From Methylobacterium persicinum (GTDB taxonomy: Bacteria; Pseudomonadota; Alphaproteobacteria; Rhizobiales; Beijerinckiaceae), in the NCBI RefSeq assembly GCF_022179525.1, contig NZ_BPQX01000033.1:62001-126000 (forward strand): a stretch of DNA of 64,000 nucleotides, read 5' to 3'. Shown here piece after piece: positions 17,414 to 26,883 of this stretch (its first letter is position 1; every line of letters begins with the position of its first letter). The translations under genes were made by a program, and so were the position numbers. Under the pieces are notes generated by a model. That model searched no databases and was not told the origin of the DNA. It saw only the letters and a program-made list of their open reading frames with translations.

Positions 17414-19159
17414 TTACTCAGGCAGGGCAAAGACCACGAGGGAATCCCCCGTGCCGAACCCGGAAGCCTGCGTGTAGGACGAGCCTCCGGAGGCCACCGC
17501 CAAATATTGGCGGCCGTCGATGGCGTAGGTCATCGCCGGGCCGCTGATCCCGGCGCCGCACTGGAAACGCCACAAGGTTTCGCCGGTGGCCGCATCGTGG
17601 GCGTCGAGGTGCCCGTCCTCCTCCCCGGAGAAGACGAGGCCGCCGGCCGTGGCCAGGGTCCCGCCGGACAGCCGGCTCCCCGACTTGACCGACCATGCGA
17701 TCTTACCGCCGGACGTCAGATCGACGGCGGTGAGCGTGCTGAATGACGGCTCACCCTTGGCCCCCCCCGTTTCGGTGAAGCGGATCTCCGGGCGGCCGGG
17801 TCCGGCCGGCACTGAATTGACCGTGTAGGTCGTCGCCCCGTGGCGGACCTGCACATAGGCAAGGTGCCCATCGTAGGCGGTCGGTGGCCAGGATACCGCG
17901 CCGAGCGGCCCCGGCGCCACGACCGTGCCTTCCGCACTCGGCGGGACGAACAGGTTCTTCTGCGCGAGAAGAGGCTCGGACCGCTCAATGAGCCGCCCGT
18001 CCGTCCGGTCGTGGACGTAGATCCAGCCGGTCTTGCTCGCGGAGGCGACAGCCTTGGTGCCGTTCGGCCCGTCGAAGAGGAAGGGCGGTGCGGCGACATC
18101 GTAACCCCATTCATCGTGGGGCACCTGCTGGAAGTACCAGCGCAGCTTGCCGGTGTGGATGTCCAGGGCGACGAGGCACATCGTGTAGAGGTTGTCCCCC
18201 GGCCGGGTGAGGCCGAAATTCTGCGGCGCCGGGTTGCCTGTGCCGAGATACAGCAGGCCCAGCGACGGGTCGTAGGCCGGCGTCATCCAGAGCGATCCGC
18301 CCCCCACCCGCCACGCGTCGCGGTTGGCCTCCGCGGCGGCTTTCTCCGCAGCGGTGTCCCGGTGGAGCGGCATCCCGTCGGCGGTCTTGTCGACGAAGCC
18401 ACCCTCCCAGCCTTCGGAAGGGGTGACATACCAGCGCCAACGCTCTTCGCCGGTCCTGGCATCGTAGGCCGCCAGCCAGCCCCGGCGGCCATAGCCGCCC
18501 TCGATGCCGACCACCGCGCCGCCATCGAGGCCACCCTTTGCGTCCTCCACATGCAAGCCATAACCGGCGCCGGTCACCCCGACGATGACGAGACCGTCCA
18601 CCACCAGCGGCGGCATCTTGAAGCCGAGGCGGCTCGAGCCCTGGACCGGCTTGCCGCCGAGCTTATCGGCGAGCCCGGACGCCGTTTCCGTCTCGCCCTC
18701 CTCCGGTCGCACGGCTTCCTTGTCGAACACGACTTTGCCGGTCTTGCTGTCGAGGGCGATGAGCCGGCCGTCCATGGTCGCCTCGTAGACGAGGCCGTTC
18801 GCGACGGCGACGCCCCGGTTCGAGGGCGGCCCGAAGATCTTGTCGGTCCGCGGCTTATGGACATAGGTCCAAAGCACCTTGCCGGTTTTGGCATCAAGGG
18901 CGGCGACGTTGTTCTGTGTGGTCGATAGGTAGAGCGCGCCGTCCACCATGATGGGCTGCGCCTGGAAGTAACCGGTCACCCCTGTCTGGAAGATCCAAGC
19001 TGGTCTCAGTCTGGCGACGGTGCTTCGGTCGATCTGGGTCAATCCCGAGAAATTGCGGTTGCTGTGATCGTGGCCGAAGGCGGGCCAGTCGGTTTCCGCC
19101 GCGAGGGCGGGCGTGGCCAGGGCAAGCAACACGCCCGGCAGTCCAATCAGCTTCGTCAC
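17414..19159 (-). CDS. Periplasmic PQQ-type beta-propeller dehydrogenase with atypical active site
   Basis: A 581-residue exported protein with tryptophan-docking repeats (A-L-D-x-x-T-G-K-x-x-W) of the PQQ alcohol dehydrogenase propeller. No heme-c motif is present, so electrons would go to a separate cytochrome. Metal ligands match the family: a glutamate in G-I-E-G-G-Y-G and an asparagine in G-T-G-N-P-A-P. At the catalytic position, H-D-E-W is followed by G352-Y353-D354, where methanol dehydrogenases have D-F-A (MxaF) or D-Y-D (XoxF). The first aspartate is therefore glycine, while the lanthanide-type aspartate is kept. The vicinal Cys-Cys is also missing. Substrate unknown; activity uncertain. 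Confidence 0.85.
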   Translation of the reverse strand: MTKLIGLPGVLLALATPALAAETDWPAFGHDHSNRNFSGLTQIDRSTVARLRPAWIFQTGVTGYFQAQPIMVDGALYLSTTQNNVAALDAKTGKVLWTYVHKPRTDKIFGPPSNRGVAVANGLVYEATMDGRLIALDSKTGKVVFDKEAVRPEEGETETASGLADKLGGKPVQGSSRLGFKMPPLVVDGLVIVGVTGAGYGLHVEDAKGGLDGGAVVGIEGGYGRRGWLAAYDARTGEERWRWYVTPSEGWEGGFVDKTADGMPLHRDTAAEKAAAEANRDAWRVGGGSLWMTPAYDPSLGLLYLGTGNPAPQNFGLTRPGDNLYTMCLVALDIHTGKLRWYFQQVPHDEWGYDVAAPPFLFDGPNGTKAVASASKTGWIYVHDRTDGRLIERSEPLLAQKNLFVPPSAEGTVVAPGPLGAVSWPPTAYDGHLAYVQVRHGATTYTVNSVPAGPGRPEIRFTETGGAKGEPSFSTLTAVDLTSGGKIAWSVKSGSRLSGGTLATAGGLVFSGEEDGHLDAHDAATGETLWRFQCGAGISGPAMTYAIDGRQYLAVASGGSSYTQASGFGTGDSLVVFALPE

Positions 19160-19239
19160 GGCGTTTCCCCGGTCGACCTTGCGCGCTCAACTCGGGCGCA
19201 GGGCGCGGGACGGCAAGGGAAGGGCACCGATACGCCTTC

Positions 19240-19334
19240 CGTCATTGCGTGCGCAGCGAAGCCATCCAGGGCGGCGGGACGCTTTCGGACGTGACGCTTC
19301 CCTGGATGGCTTCGGTGCGCTCGCAAGGACGACA
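19240..19334. repeat. Intergenic palindromic repeat, copy 3
   Basis: Arms gtcattgcgtgcgcagcgaa...catccagg and cctggatggcttcggtgcgctcgca are imperfect inverted repeats of the same family. This copy lies between the ankyrin gene stop and the PQQ gene start, both on the minus strand. Confidence 0.78.
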
Positions 19335-19351
19335 GAGCGAGGGCTTCCGCC

Positions 19352-19870
19352 TTACTTCCGCGGCGCCCGGTCGAGCTGGTCCGGCGTCGCCTGGGCGCCC
19401 ATGGCCCGGGCCATGTCCGCAGCGGTTTGACCGGAGGCGTCCCGAACGTCCAGGTCGGCGCCGTGGGCCAGGAGGAGATCGACCATTTCGGTGCGGTCGA
19501 ACATCGCCGCGGTCATCAGCGCGGTCCGAGTGCCGTCGCCGGTGCCATTCACCTGCGCCCCGTGGGCGAGGAGGAGCTTGGCGATCGTTAGATCGCCCTT
19601 GAACGCCGCGCCAGCCAGGGGCGTCTGGCCCCGGTCGTTGGCCAGTTCGGGATCGCCCCCGGCGTCGAGGATAATCCGCGTCGCCTCGGCCTGCCCGTTA
19701 TAGGCCGCGAGCATCAGCAGACTGTCGCCCTTGTCGTTGCGGAGGTTTGCCGGCAAACCCTGCGCGAACAGTCCGGCAAGCTCCTCCGCATGGCCCATCC
19801 GCGCATACTGGAAGACTCGGCCGGCGAAGGCGAGGGTGTCGGCATCGAGTTCGGGCTTGGGCTCGGTCAT
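19352..19870 (-). CDS. Ankyrin-repeat protein
   Basis: A 172-residue protein made almost entirely of about four ankyrin repeats (blocks such as G-D-S-L-L-M-L-A-A-Y-N-G, R-G-Q-T-P-L-A-G-A-A-F-K-G, D-G-T-R-T-A-L-M-T-A-A-M-F). There is no signal peptide or catalytic domain, so it is probably a cytosolic protein-binding module. It starts 39 bp after the uvrB stop on the same strand and may be cotranscribed with it. No specific partner can be inferred. Confidence 0.88.
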   Translation of the reverse strand: MTEPKPELDADTLAFAGRVFQYARMGHAEELAGLFAQGLPANLRNDKGDSLLMLAAYNGQAEATRIILDAGGDPELANDRGQTPLAGAAFKGDLTIAKLLLAHGAQVNGTGDGTRTALMTAAMFDRTEMVDLLLAHGADLDVRDASGQTAADMARAMGAQATPDQLDRAPRK

Positions 19871-19909
19871 CGTCGAGGTCTGCTCTCCAGAACGGGGGCG
19901 GAGGATCGC

Positions 19910-22582
19910 TTAGCCACGTTTGCGACCCCCACCGCCCTTGTATTTCGGCCGCTGTCCCCCGAGACCCTGGGTCGAGCGGGGTTTCGGCCGCTCCTGCCAG
20001 CCGGCGGATGCCACCGGGAGTTCCCTGTCGGTGCCGGGCCCCATATTGTCGAGGTCCGGCTTGCTGATCCGGCTGCTGCCCCGGGAGCCCTTTGCCCCGT
20101 AGCGACCGGCCTCTCGCTCCACGTCGCCCTGCCGGGCCATCGGGTCGTCGGCCACGAGAAGTTCCGTGGCCTGGAGCCGCTTGAGTTCGTCGCGGAGCCG
20201 GGCGGCCTCCTCGAAGTCGAGATCGGCCGCGGCGGCCCGCATCCGCTTCTCCAAGTCGGCGAGCACTGCCTTCAGGTTATGCCCGACGGTGATCGCGTCC
20301 TTCGCGAGGCCGGTATCGACCTGAACGTGATCGCGCTCGAACACGCTGTTGAGGATGTCGGAGATGCCGCGCTTCACGCTCTGCGGGGTGATCCCGTGCT
20401 CCTCGTTGTAGGCGAGTTGCTTCATCCGGCGGCGCTCGGTCTCGGCCATCGCCCGCTCCATCGAGCCGGTGATGTGGTCGGCGTAGAGGATGCAACGGGC
20501 ATCCGCGTTACGGGCGGCGCGGCCGATGGTCTGCACCAGGGAGGTCTCTGAGCGCAGGAAGCCCTCCTTGTCCGCGTCGAGGATGGCGACCAGGGCGCAT
20601 TCGGGGATGTCGAGGCCCTCGCGCAGCAGGTTGATGCCGATCAGCACGTCGAAGGCCCCAAGCCGCAGATCGCGGATGATCTCGATCCGCTCCAGGGTGT
20701 CGATGTCCGAGTGCATGTAGCGCACCCGGACGCCGTTCTCGTGCAGGTACTCGGTCAGGTCCTCGGCCATGCGCTTGGTGAGGGTCGTCACCAGGGTGCG
20801 GTAGCCGGCCTGGGACACCTCCTTCACCTCGCCCAGGAGGTCGTCGACCTGGCTGCGCGCGGGGCGCACCTCGATCACCGGATCCACGAGGCCGGTGGGG
20901 CGGATCACCTGCTCGGCGAAGATGCCGCCGGTCTGCTCCATCTCCCACTTGCCCGGCGTCGCCGAGACGTGGATCGATTGGGGGCGCATCGCGTCCCATT
21001 CCTCGAAGCGAAGGGGGCGGTTGTCGAGGCAGGAGGGAAGGCGGAAGCCGTATTCCGCCAGCGTCGCCTTGCGGCGGAAGTCGCCCCGGTACATGCCGCC
21101 GATCTGCGGAACGGTGACATGGCTCTCGTCGGTGAAGACGAGGGCGTTGTCGGGCATGTACTCGAACAGGGTCGGCGGCGGCTCGCCGGGTTTCCGGCCG
21201 GTGAGGTAGCGGGAATAGTTCTCGATGCCGTTGCAGGAGCCGGTGGCCTCGATCATCTCGATGTCGAAGGTGCAGCGCTGATCGATGCGCTGGGCCTCGA
21301 TCAGCCGGCCCATCTTGGTCAGTTCCTCGATGCGGCCGTTCAGCTCGTTCTTGATCCCCTTGATCGCCTGCTGCAGCGTCGGGCGCGGCGTGACGTAGTG
21401 CGAGTTCGCGTAGACCTTCACGAACTTCAGGTCGCTGATCTTCTTGCCCGTCAGCGGATCAAACTCGACAATGGATTCGACCTCGTCGCCGAACAGGCCG
21501 ATCCGCCAGCCGCGATCCTCCAAGTGGGCGGGCCAGAGCTCGATCACGTCGCCGCGCACCCGGAAGGTGCCACGGGCGAAATCCGACTGGATGCGCTTGT
21601 ATTGAAGGGCCACGAGGTCGGCGACGAGCTGGCGCTGCTCGATCCGCTCGCCGAGGCTCACCGTGAACGACATGGCGGTGTAGGTCTCGACGGACCCGAT
21701 ACCGTAGATGCACGACACCGAGGCGACGATGATCACGTCGTCGCGCTCCAGCAAAGCGCGGGTGGCGGAGTGGCGCATCCGGTCGATCTGCTCGTTGATC
21801 GACGATTCCTTTTCAATGAACGTATCCGAGCGCGGCACGTAAGCCTCCGGCTGATAGTAATCGTAGTACGAGACGAAGTACTCGACCGCGTTGTCCGGAA
21901 AGAACGCCTTGAACTCGCCGTAGAGCTGCGCGGCGAGCGTCTTGTTTGGGGCAAGGATCAGCGCCGGGCGCTGCGTCTCCTCGATGATCTTCGCCATCGT
22001 GAAGGTCTTGCCCGAGCCGGTGACGCCGAGCAGCACCTGATCGCGCTCATGCTGCTTCACGCCGTTCACGAGTTCCGCGATTGCGGTGGGCTGGTCGCCC
22101 GCGGGGGAGAACTCCGACTTCAGGACGAACTTGACGCCGCCCTCAGATTTCTGGGGGCGCTCCGGCCGGTGCGGGGTCCAGGTCTCACCGTTCTTGAAGA
22201 GCGGGTTGCCCTCGGTCAGGAGCCGCTCGAGCGCCGTCACCGTGGCCGAGGCCCCTCCATCCGCCACGGGTTCCCCATCCGGTGCTCCGGCGGGGACGGG
22301 GCCGTCCTCCGGCCCGGCGAGGCCGAGGGCCTGGGCCAGCTTCGGATCGATCTCCGCCGCGGCGCCGACCGTATATCCGGCCTGGGGCGCCTCCGCGAAG
22401 CCGCCCGTCGCCTTTTTCCTACCCGCGGGCTTGCCGGGCCGCGCGCCGCCCTGGTCGGGGGATTTCGGCCGCTCACGGTTGAGCGCCGGGCTCAACAGCG
22501 CAGCCAGGTGGCTGTCGAGGGGCTGCAAGACCGGCTTGTCGGCCTTCGCAGAGGAGACGCGGGGCTTTCGGGGAGTCGCCAT
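19910..22582 (-). CDS. uvrB: Excinuclease ABC subunit B
   Basis: UvrB is the helicase-like damage-verification subunit of nucleotide excision repair. At 890 residues it is longer than E. coli UvrB (about 670). The canonical protein starts near residue 150 ([13 protein letters not shown]), after a Pro/Ala-rich, probably disordered extension, and it ends with a Gly/Arg/Lys-rich tail. Walker A is G-V-T-G-S-G-K-T, the beta-hairpin region has [10 protein letters not shown], and the C-terminal UVR motif is [10 protein letters not shown]. No alphaproteobacterial SOS box (GTTC/GAAC-N7 repeat) is evident just upstream. Confidence 0.97.
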   Translation of the reverse strand: MATPRKPRVSSAKADKPVLQPLDSHLAALLSPALNRERPKSPDQGGARPGKPAGRKKATGGFAEAPQAGYTVGAAAEIDPKLAQALGLAGPEDGPVPAGAPDGEPVADGGASATVTALERLLTEGNPLFKNGETWTPHRPERPQKSEGGVKFVLKSEFSPAGDQPTAIAELVNGVKQHERDQVLLGVTGSGKTFTMAKIIEETQRPALILAPNKTLAAQLYGEFKAFFPDNAVEYFVSYYDYYQPEAYVPRSDTFIEKESSINEQIDRMRHSATRALLERDDVIIVASVSCIYGIGSVETYTAMSFTVSLGERIEQRQLVADLVALQYKRIQSDFARGTFRVRGDVIELWPAHLEDRGWRIGLFGDEVESIVEFDPLTGKKISDLKFVKVYANSHYVTPRPTLQQAIKGIKNELNGRIEELTKMGRLIEAQRIDQRCTFDIEMIEATGSCNGIENYSRYLTGRKPGEPPPTLFEYMPDNALVFTDESHVTVPQIGGMYRGDFRRKATLAEYGFRLPSCLDNRPLRFEEWDAMRPQSIHVSATPGKWEMEQTGGIFAEQVIRPTGLVDPVIEVRPARSQVDDLLGEVKEVSQAGYRTLVTTLTKRMAEDLTEYLHENGVRVRYMHSDIDTLERIEIIRDLRLGAFDVLIGINLLREGLDIPECALVAILDADKEGFLRSETSLVQTIGRAARNADARCILYADHITGSMERAMAETERRRMKQLAYNEEHGITPQSVKRGISDILNSVFERDHVQVDTGLAKDAITVGHNLKAVLADLEKRMRAAAADLDFEEAARLRDELKRLQATELLVADDPMARQGDVEREAGRYGAKGSRGSSRISKPDLDNMGPGTDRELPVASAGWQERPKPRSTQGLGGQRPKYKGGGGRKRG

Positions 22583-22788
22583 GGGAGTGATATGGGCCTA
22601 CGGCGCCGCGGGACAAAGACCCTCGTCCGGCCGCTTTGGAAGAGTGTCGGCGTCCGGGCAAGCCTGGACCGGAGGCATTTCGCGCCGCATCCGGCCGTGC
22701 GAAAACCGATTTGCGGTTTTCCGTTTGGCCGCTTGCGACTGAACTGGCCCCGCGATACTTCGTTTCCGCAGGGTTGCGAAGCGCGGGG

Positions 22789-23415
22789 ATGAGGCAGGTG
22801 CACGACCTCGACAAGGCGCTGGCCGATATCGTGGCGATCCGCACCCAGATCGCCCGTGATACGGCGTTCCGGGGCCTGGGCTCCGCCACCGTGGCGGCCA
22901 CGGGCGGAATCGCCCTGGCCACGGCCTGCGGACAGGCCTACTGGCTTGGCGAGCCGAATGCCCGCCCCGGCCTGTTCTTCGCCATCTGGATCGCTGCCGC
23001 GCTCGTGGCCTTCACCCTGATCGGCGTGGAGGCCCTTCGGCGGACACGGCGGCTCCATTCAGGCCTCGCCGACGCGATGGTCCTCAGTGCCATCGAACTG
23101 TTCCTTCCGGCTGCGGGCGCGGGTGCCTGCCTTGGGCTGGTCATCGCCCGTTTCGCCCCCGACGAGGTCTGGATGCTTCCGGGCCTGTGGCAGATCCTCG
23201 TGGGCCTCGGGCTGTTCTCCTCGTCCCGGATCCTGCCCCGGGCCGTCCAGGGTGTCGGCGCGTGGTACCTGCTGGCCGGCCTCGCGGTCATCGCCGTATC
23301 CGCGAGCACGCAATCCCTTTCCGCCTGGACGATGGGCCTGCCCTTCGTCGCTGGGCAGGCGGCGCTGGCGGCCATCGTCCAGCGGGCCGCGGGAGGCACC
23401 GATGCCGATCTCTGA
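22789..23415 (+). CDS. Polytopic membrane protein paired with winged-helix regulator
   Basis: A 208-residue protein. A short N-terminal cytoplasmic helix (Q-V-H-D-L-D-K-A-L-A-D-I) precedes roughly six hydrophobic segments. I do not recognise a named family. The ATG at 22789 is chosen because the in-frame sequence back to 22636 has poor coding character and overlaps the uvrB promoter side. The stop lies 14 bp inside the next gene, so the two are translationally coupled. A membrane sensor with its own repressor is one possible reading. Confidence 0.72.
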   Translation: MRQVHDLDKALADIVAIRTQIARDTAFRGLGSATVAATGGIALATACGQAYWLGEPNARPGLFFAIWIAAALVAFTLIGVEALRRTRRLHSGLADAMVLSAIELFLPAAGAGACLGLVIARFAPDEVWMLPGLWQILVGLGLFSSSRILPRAVQGVGAWYLLAGLAVIAVSASTQSLSAWTMGLPFVAGQAALAAIVQRAAGGTDADL

Positions 23416-23806
23416 CGGCGTGAAGGGGCGCTTCTCCTACGAGGGTCTCGACCGCGTCATCCACGAGAAGGCGCGGCTCAGCGTGCTGACGTCCCTGGCC
23501 GCCCACCCGAAGGGTCTTCCGTTCCCGGACCTCAAGCGTCTTTGCGGGCTGACCGACGGCAACCTCAGCCGGCACTTGTCCGTTCTGAACGAGGCCGACC
23601 TCGTGAGCCTCGAAAAGGGCGTCAGTCAGAACAGGCCTCAGACTGTTTGCCGATTGACGAACAGTGGCCGTGAACGTTTCGTGGGTTACCTCGCCGTGTT
23701 GGAACAAGTCGTCCGCGATGCGGCGGAGGCCGCTGAGCGTTCCTCCGAGGCGGGGCGGCCGAATGCAGGGCGGCCAAGCCTCGGTCCGCTCACAAAACCG
23801 GCCTGA
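23402..23806 (+). CDS. Winged-helix transcriptional regulator (HTH_34/MarR-like)
   Basis: A 134-residue DNA-binding protein. The core (L-D-R-V-I-H-E-K-A-R-L-S-V-L, then L-T-D-G-N-L-S-R-H-L-S-V-L-N-E-A, then E-K-G) follows the winged-helix pattern of the HTH_34 family, with the recognition helix at N-L-S-R-H-L. The C-terminal 30 residues are Ala/Pro-rich and probably flexible. The ATG lies inside the end of the membrane-protein gene, so expression is linked. It may regulate its own operon; no operator was identified. Confidence 0.85.
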   Translation: MPISDGVKGRFSYEGLDRVIHEKARLSVLTSLAAHPKGLPFPDLKRLCGLTDGNLSRHLSVLNEADLVSLEKGVSQNRPQTVCRLTNSGRERFVGYLAVLEQVVRDAAEAAERSSEAGRPNAGRPSLGPLTKPA

Positions 23807-23881
23807 CGCCGCCACTTCCCGAAGGCAGTCCGCACGCCACCGATGCTCCAAGCCACCGCAGCCACGTCCGGAGACTTTACG

Positions 23882-24604
23882 ATGCAAAGCGAAGCGGCGC
23901 CCCGGGCCCTGCACGCCGCCATCATCATGGACGGCAACGGCCGCTGGGCGACGGGTCGGGGGCTGCCTCGGATCGCGGGGCACCGCCGCGGCGTCGAGGC
24001 CATTCGCAAGACAGCCGAGGCCTGCCCGGACCTGGGGATTGGGACCCTGACCCTTTACGCGTTCTCCGCCGACAACTGGCAGCGGCCGGCCGATGAGGTC
24101 GGCGGGTTGATGCGACTCCTGCGCAGCTATTTGCGCAACGAGACGCAGCGCCTCGCCCGGACAGGAACCCGCCTCAGCGTCGTCGGCCGCCGGGACCGTC
24201 TTCCCGCCGGCATCCCCGAGGCCATCGCGGCGGCGGAGGAGGCGACGGCGGCGGGCGGCCGCCTTCATCTGCGGATCTGCGTCGATTACTCGGCCAGGGA
24301 CGCGATCATCGCGGCGGCCCGACGGCTCGAAGGGGCCGAGGCGACCCGCGAAAGTTTCGGCGCCATGGTGGCCGGCGAGATGCACGGGTCCCCCGTGGAG
24401 GTCGATCTGCTGATCCGCACCGGAGGCGAGAAGCGCCTGTCCGATTTCCTCCTGTGGGAGGCGGCCTATGCCGAACTGCACTTCACCGACCGCATGTGGC
24501 CCGATTTCGGCGAAGAGGATCTCGCAGCGGCCGTGGCGGATTATGCCTCGCGCGACCGGCGCTTCGGGGGTTTGAAGTCGTCACGGGTGATGGTCGCGGC
24601 CTGA
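23882..24604 (+). CDS. uppS: Polyprenyl diphosphate synthase (UppS family)
   Basis: A cis-prenyltransferase of 240 residues that condenses isopentenyl diphosphate onto farnesyl diphosphate to make the undecaprenyl-type carrier for cell-wall sugars. Signature motifs are intact: [19 protein letters not shown], and the C-terminal [18 protein letters not shown] at 23882 has a GGAGA site eight bases upstream; the ATG at 23843 has none. The gene is not in the usual tsf-pyrH-frr-uppS-cdsA context, so it may be a second paralog. Confidence 0.93.
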   Translation: MQSEAAPRALHAAIIMDGNGRWATGRGLPRIAGHRRGVEAIRKTAEACPDLGIGTLTLYAFSADNWQRPADEVGGLMRLLRSYLRNETQRLARTGTRLSVVGRRDRLPAGIPEAIAAAEEATAAGGRLHLRICVDYSARDAIIAAARRLEGAEATRESFGAMVAGEMHGSPVEVDLLIRTGGEKRLSDFLLWEAAYAELHFTDRMWPDFGEEDLAAAVADYASRDRRFGGLKSSRVMVAA

Positions 24605-24665
24605 GGCCGTTCCCCGGCCCGATGGCGGCTTGACGCTGCCACCGGGAGGCGCAGAGGCTAGACGC

Positions 24666-25949
24666 ATGAGCCTTCCCCTCGCCCGCCGCCGGATTCTCCT
24701 CGTCATCGGTGGGGGAATTGCCGCCTACAAAGCCCTCGACCTGATCCGCCGTCTGCGGGAGCGGGGCGCGAGCGTGTGTCCGGTGCTCACGGCCGGTGCC
24801 CAGGAATTCGTGACGCCCCTGGCCGCCGCCGCCCTGGCGGGGGAGCGGGCTCATACGGACCTGTTCGACCGGGCGTCGGAGGCCGAGATCGGCCACATCA
24901 AACTTGCACGGCAGGCGGACGCGGTCGTCGTCGCCCCCGCCACCGCTGACCTGATGGCGCGCATGGCCGGGGGGCATGCGCCCGACCTTGCCTGCACGAT
25001 CCTCCTCGCGACCACCCTGCCGATCCTCATTGCCCCGGCGATGAACGTGAAGATGTGGGCGCATCCCGCTACGAAGAGGAACCTCGCCACGCTTCAAGGG
25101 GATGGCGTGCGTGTCGTCGGCCCCAATGCCGGGGCCATGGCGGAGCCCGAATCGGGACCCGGCCGGATGGCCGAACCCGTCGAGATCGCCGACGCTCTCG
25201 TGGAAATGCTGGATGAGGCCGCGAACAGGGCGCAGGGCCTCGGTTTTCTGTCGGGCCGGTCGGCGCCGACTCGCCCGCGGCCGCTCGAGGGGCGCCGCGT
25301 CCTCGTGACCTCCGGCCCGACCCACGAACCCATCGATCCCGTGCGTTACCTCGCCAACCGCTCGTCGGGCCGGCAGGGCCACGCCATCGCCGAGGCGGCG
25401 GCGCAGGCCGGGGCCGCGGTGACGCTCATCTCTGGGCCGGTTGCCCTGCCCGATCCGCCCGGGGTCGCGGTTGTCCGCGTTGAGACGGCGCGGGAGATGA
25501 TGGCGGCGGTCGAGGCGGCGCTCCCGGCCGAGATCGCGGTCTTCGCCGCGGCCGTGGCCGACTGGCGCCCCGAGACGGAGGCGACGGACAAGAAGATCAA
25601 GAAGGACGGCTCCGGTCCCGCCCCCCTCGCGCTGGCGGAAAATCCCGACATCCTGTCGACCATCGCCCACCGGAGCGAGGGGCGCCCCGGCCTCGTCGTC
25701 GGCTTCGCCGCGGAGACCGACTCGGTCCTCGAACACGCCCGCGCGAAGATCGCCCGGAAGGGCTGTGATCTCATCGTCGCCAACGACGTTTCCGCCGAGG
25801 GGGCGGTAATGGGTGGGGCGGAAAACGCCGTCCACCTGATCGGGCGGGACGGATCCGTGGAATCCTGGCCGCGGGCGGCGAAGGAAGAGGTCGCGCGCCG
25901 GCTGGTGGCCCGCATCGCCGAACTGCATCCGGCCGTCGGGCCCGACTGA
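24666..25949 (+). CDS. coaBC: Bifunctional phosphopantothenoylcysteine synthetase/decarboxylase CoaBC
   Basis: CoaBC performs two steps of coenzyme A synthesis, joining cysteine to 4'-phosphopantothenate and then decarboxylating the product. The N-terminal flavoprotein half (about 1-185) has G-G-G-I-A-A-Y-K and P-A-M-N-V-K-M-W. The C-terminal CTP-dependent half has the G-P-T-H-E-P-I-D-P-V-R and N-R-S-S-G-R-Q-G blocks and the D-K-K-I-K-K motif. The decarboxylase loop reads A-M-A-E-P-E-S-G-P-G-R-M, where E. coli has A-C-G-D-I-G-P-G-R-M, so the usual cysteine is absent. A start at 24666 is favoured by the GGAGG-type site and the family N terminus. Confidence 0.95.
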   Translation: MSLPLARRRILLVIGGGIAAYKALDLIRRLRERGASVCPVLTAGAQEFVTPLAAAALAGERAHTDLFDRASEAEIGHIKLARQADAVVVAPATADLMARMAGGHAPDLACTILLATTLPILIAPAMNVKMWAHPATKRNLATLQGDGVRVVGPNAGAMAEPESGPGRMAEPVEIADALVEMLDEAANRAQGLGFLSGRSAPTRPRPLEGRRVLVTSGPTHEPIDPVRYLANRSSGRQGHAIAEAAAQAGAAVTLISGPVALPDPPGVAVVRVETAREMMAAVEAALPAEIAVFAAAVADWRPETEATDKKIKKDGSGPAPLALAENPDILSTIAHRSEGRPGLVVGFAAETDSVLEHARAKIARKGCDLIVANDVSAEGAVMGGAENAVHLIGRDGSVESWPRAAKEEVARRLVARIAELHPAVGPD

Positions 25950-25969
25950 ATTCGGTGCCCCTGCGCGAC

Positions 25970-26203
25970 TCAGGCGGCCTGCAGAAAATCGAACTCCGAC
26001 AGGGCGGGCTCTTGCGCAGGAGCGTCGAGCGCGGCCGTCAGGGCTTCGACCAGCAGCGCGATCCGTTCCGGGAACAGCACGGGCGGTTCGAGGCCGAAGG
26101 CCGTATCGAGGGCCGGGAGGATGCTCGCGAGGATCGGATGCCGCGACCGCTCCGGGGCCGGGCCGGACGGGACGACGACGGGGAGTGCCCGATAGGCGAG
26201 CAT
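25970..26203 (-). CDS. Small hypothetical protein (uncertain)
   Basis: A 77-residue reading frame (88 if an ATG at 26236 is used) in the 480-bp spacer between coaBC and the FKBP gene, convergent with coaBC. Its composition is plausible, with an amphipathic stretch I-A-L-L-V-E-A-L-T-A-A-L and an acidic C terminus ending F-D-F-L-Q-A-A. Neither start has a convincing ribosome site and I recognise no family. It could be a chance frame in GC-rich DNA. Confidence 0.4.
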   Translation of the reverse strand: MLAYRALPVVVPSGPAPERSRHPILASILPALDTAFGLEPPVLFPERIALLVEALTAALDAPAQEPALSEFDFLQAA

Positions 26204-26428
26204 GATGGGGGATCGTCCGCAAGGAACGCCCTTCATCCGGGGCGCACGGTCAAGCTGCGCTCCGGCGGTTGAACGGCGGCTGAAGGAATTCCTTACCGGA
26301 GGGTTATCCCCAGCTGACGCAGCCCCGCGTCGGGACGGGGAATGTCACCCCCCGCATTGCGTGATGCGGGTCCACGGCACTAGAAGCGCCCGACGGCCGG
26401 TGCCTCGATGCCGGCCCAGGGAGAATCC

Positions 26429-26848
26429 ATGCCCCGCCTGTCCCTCGTCGCCGGAGCCGCTTTGATCGCCATGACTGCATCCGCCAACGCCGCCGAGACC
26501 GTCACCACGCCCTCCGGGCTGAAGTACAAGGACGAGGTCGTCGGGACCGGCCCCGAACCCAAGGCCGGCCAGCAGGTCACCGTCCAGTACACCGGCTGGC
26601 TCGACGAGGGCGGCAAGAAGGGCAAGAAGTTCGACTCGTCCCGCGACCGCAACCAGCCCTTCTCGTTCACCATCGGCGCCGGCCAGGTGATCCAGGGATG
26701 GGACCAGGGCGTCATGACGATGAAGCAGGGCGGCAAGCGCACCCTCATCATCCCGCCGGAGCTGGGCTACGGCGCCCGCGGTGCCGGCGGCGTGATTCCC
26801 CCGAACGCCACTCTGATCTTCGACGTCGAACTCCTCGGCGCGAAGTAA
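26429..26848 (+). CDS. Periplasmic FKBP-type peptidyl-prolyl isomerase
   Basis: A 139-residue single-domain FKBP with a signal peptide (about 1-21, cleaved near A-N-A-A). The catalytic pocket residues of the family are visible: V-Q-Y-T-G-W-L, K-F-D-S-S, F-T-I-G-A-G-Q-V-I-Q-G-W-D, and P-E-L-G-Y-G. It should catalyse cis-trans proline isomerisation of exported proteins. The start was chosen for the GGAGA site and the signal peptide. The condensin-like cluster begins 35 bp downstream on the same strand; no functional link is known. Confidence 0.93.
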   Translation: MPRLSLVAGAALIAMTASANAAETVTTPSGLKYKDEVVGTGPEPKAGQQVTVQYTGWLDEGGKKGKKFDSSRDRNQPFSFTIGAGQVIQGWDQGVMTMKQGGKRTLIIPPELGYGARGAGGVIPPNATLIFDVELLGAK

Positions 26849-26883
26849 GTCAGTCGGCTGCGCGGGCGTAGGACTCCGTTTCC

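Noticed and set aside
20711-22792. A 693-codon open frame opposite uvrB
   Set aside because: It is the mirror of a clear uvrB gene in GC-rich DNA and has no recognisable domain. Similar long antisense frames opposite clpA (38134-40233), jetC (29202-31181) and the OGT gene (46088-48283) were dropped for the same reason.
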